From Luscinia megarhynchos (taxonomy: Eukaryota; Chordata; Aves; Passeriformes; Turdidae): DNA of 64,000 nucleotides. Positions 62,583 to 64,000 of the stretch are shown here, piece after piece; position 1 is the first letter of the stretch; each line of letters starts with the position of its first letter. The DNA lies in NCBI GenBank assembly GCA_034336665.1, contig JAPFBE010000002.1, positions 82,156,905-82,220,904 of the forward strand, read 5' to 3'. The position numbers and the translations under genes are program-made. The notes below the pieces were generated by a model. It was not told the origin of the DNA and made no database searches. It saw only the letters and a list, made by a program, of their open reading frames with translations.

Positions 62583-62776
62583 GGCTCTCCCAGCTGCATT
62601 CTGCCCTGGCCTCAGCTGCAGGACCACTCATCACCTTCTCAATCCTTGGAGGGAATAGGGTGTGATCAGTCAGGTACAGCCCCAACTAATATTGATGGCC
62701 CTAACATTGCATGTAGAGTGCCTGAGGTGTCTGTGCATCACAGCGATACATCTCACAGAGCTCCAATTACTGTAAG
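62583..62776 (+). other. Candidate alternative RIMS2 exon (unproven)
   Basis: A GC-richer stretch with one frame open from 62583 to a very strong donor, AAG|GTAAGT, at 62777. A good acceptor lies inside it (TTCTGCCCTGGCCTCAG, ending 62615), giving a 161-base exon, with a second AG at 62621. From 62616 the frame reads LQDHSSPSQSLEGIG and later PEVSVHHSDTSHRAPITV, a Ser/His/Thr-rich stretch like a disordered linker. It ends with two bases (AG) of a split codon, the same phase as the alpha and beta exons. It has no in-frame ATG. Entry from the alpha exon at 62616 would be in the wrong frame and hit TAG. It would therefore need an unseen phase-0 partner or be part of a 5'UTR. Two other frames are also partly open here, so chance is a real alternative. 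Confidence 0.22.
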
Positions 62777-64000
62777 GTAAGTAATTATTCTCTCTTTTTT
62801 TCTTTTTTTTCTCTTCCCATGATCATTCCTACAAACTGGCAAACTGATTTAAGTCTCTTTGTATGCTTTAAAGGGCTTATCTGAGAAAGTGATGACTGCA
62901 AAAGCTATCTGTAGAAACAAATTTTGAATCTGTTCCTTTTAGCCTATAGTTTTAAAAATAAACTACAAAAAAATCTGCCTCTTTCTCTGAAATTTTTATG
63001 TATCTCCTTGATCTGCAGTGAATAAATGATGAGTAGATAAATGAAATACTTACTGCATATACAGGTAGAGGAACTAAGTACGCTTTCAAATATCCAGAGC
63101 TCTTACATAATATCTGGTGATTCACTGAAGAGTAACGATAATAGTTTTCCTATTATCAGTCTCCTTTTGAGGTTTTAAATTCTGTGGTCATCTTACTATT
63201 TTTTTTTGGTAATATAATGCTTCTAAGTAAGTGACCCAGTACCTTAATTATTGTAGATATTTCTTCTCTTTTGGTGTCTGCACTTTGGAAAATAAAAAAA
63301 GCAGACTGCTTATGTATTATTGTATATTTTCTTCTGATGATTTTATTTTCACTAGCTTTCTTTGAGAATTCTGCTGAAAGTTTCCATGTTTGTTCAGGGC
63401 ACTGAATTCTCTCAGAAAGCCGTCTCTGATTAGATTAGTCTGTTTCTTCACCAGTTAATTACATTTCTTAAGCACAGCCACAAATGTAAACTAAGACATC
63501 ACTTTTTTGGTTTCTTTAGTAGACTGCATTGCATATTTTGAACTGGTTAGCTATGTCCTATTATTAAAGAGTCTGTAAAGGGACATGTCTTTGTGATACT
63601 ACTGTGCAGTTGCATTTTGTATATTCAGTGACCCAGTATTTTGTAGCATTTCATATGAGCCATAAGGGAAAATGAACAAAGACTAAATGCATGAGTCATT
63701 ATTTGCTGAAAGGATCTTGCATCGCATTTTTGTTGTGCCCCTCAGAGTGAGCATGTATGTTTTTTGTTTTGCAGAGATTGAAGGTTTTTTCTAGTGAATA
63801 TCACAATAAATGTGCAGTTCTCTCCTTTTGCTGTTCTTTCAACCGAAAAGAACAATGCAGCCCCAGCATGTACTCTCCAGTATGAAAAGTATGGAGTTTT
63901 AGAGAATATTGACTAAATACTATGGTGGTTTTAAAAAACTATCTCTGTCTGGAAAAAATCCTAACCCTTTAAAGATTCAAAAAATACATGCATTACCAGA
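62777..64000 (+). other. RIMS2: RIMS2 intron to the window end
   Basis: Starts with the strong GTAAGT donor-like site and then a pyrimidine-rich stretch (62791-62818). The rest is ordinary AT-rich intron with no recognised exon. The large RIM2 exon expected next (beginning KRSPS in mammals) is not present before base 64000. Confidence 0.75.

Noticed and set aside
1..64000. tRNA, rRNA, microRNA precursor or CRISPR-like arrays
   Set aside because: None seen by eye. The only clear hairpins are too short for a microRNA precursor and no spaced direct repeats were found.

Overview
The window is AT-rich, intron-dominated vertebrate DNA, almost certainly avian. Seven fragments resemble the 3' end of CR1 (chicken-repeat-1) LINEs, and one partial LTR has the look of the abundant bird ERV LTRs. 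The CR1 and LTR variants look more like those of non-galliform birds (Neoaves, possibly a passerine) than chicken, but that is an inference from memory. There are no bacterial-type genes, operons, CRISPR arrays, rRNAs or recognisable tRNAs.

The window lies inside the plus-strand presynaptic active-zone gene RIMS2 (RIM2). Two coding exons are recognised. The first, 6278-6585, belongs to the long RIM2-alpha form. It carries the last two cysteines of the Munc13-binding zinc finger, the SGAWFY Rab3-contact motif and part of the following disordered linker. The second, 27706-27827, is only 40 codons plus two bases. I recognise it as the private first coding exon of the short RIM2-beta form, which lacks the Rab3/Munc13-binding N-terminus. 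Both exons end with two bases (AG) of a split codon before good donors, so both can splice to the same downstream exon, which lies beyond base 64000. The window therefore holds a choice point: an upstream promoter gives the zinc-finger isoform, and an internal promoter just before 27706 gives the isoform without it. Three tiny upstream ORFs are stacked end to end in front of the beta start codon.

Layout: 1-6277 is intron with a GC-richer patch at 3070-3760. The alpha exon is at 6278-6585. Intron 6586-27100 holds a truncated LTR (8549-8876), an antisense coding-like relic (about 9315-9713), a CR1 piece and a possible cryptic exon (15048-15111). About 27190-27705 is the presumed beta promoter and 5'UTR, followed by the beta exon. 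The remaining 36 kb is intron, with CR1 pieces at 34.1, 37.7, 40.3, 45.5, 58.1 and 59.6 kb and several homopolymer or AT repeats. It also holds a GC-richer open segment with an excellent donor at 62583-62776, which could be an undescribed alternative exon with the same end phase.

No database search was possible. Family assignments rest on recognition of motifs and remembered sequence features.
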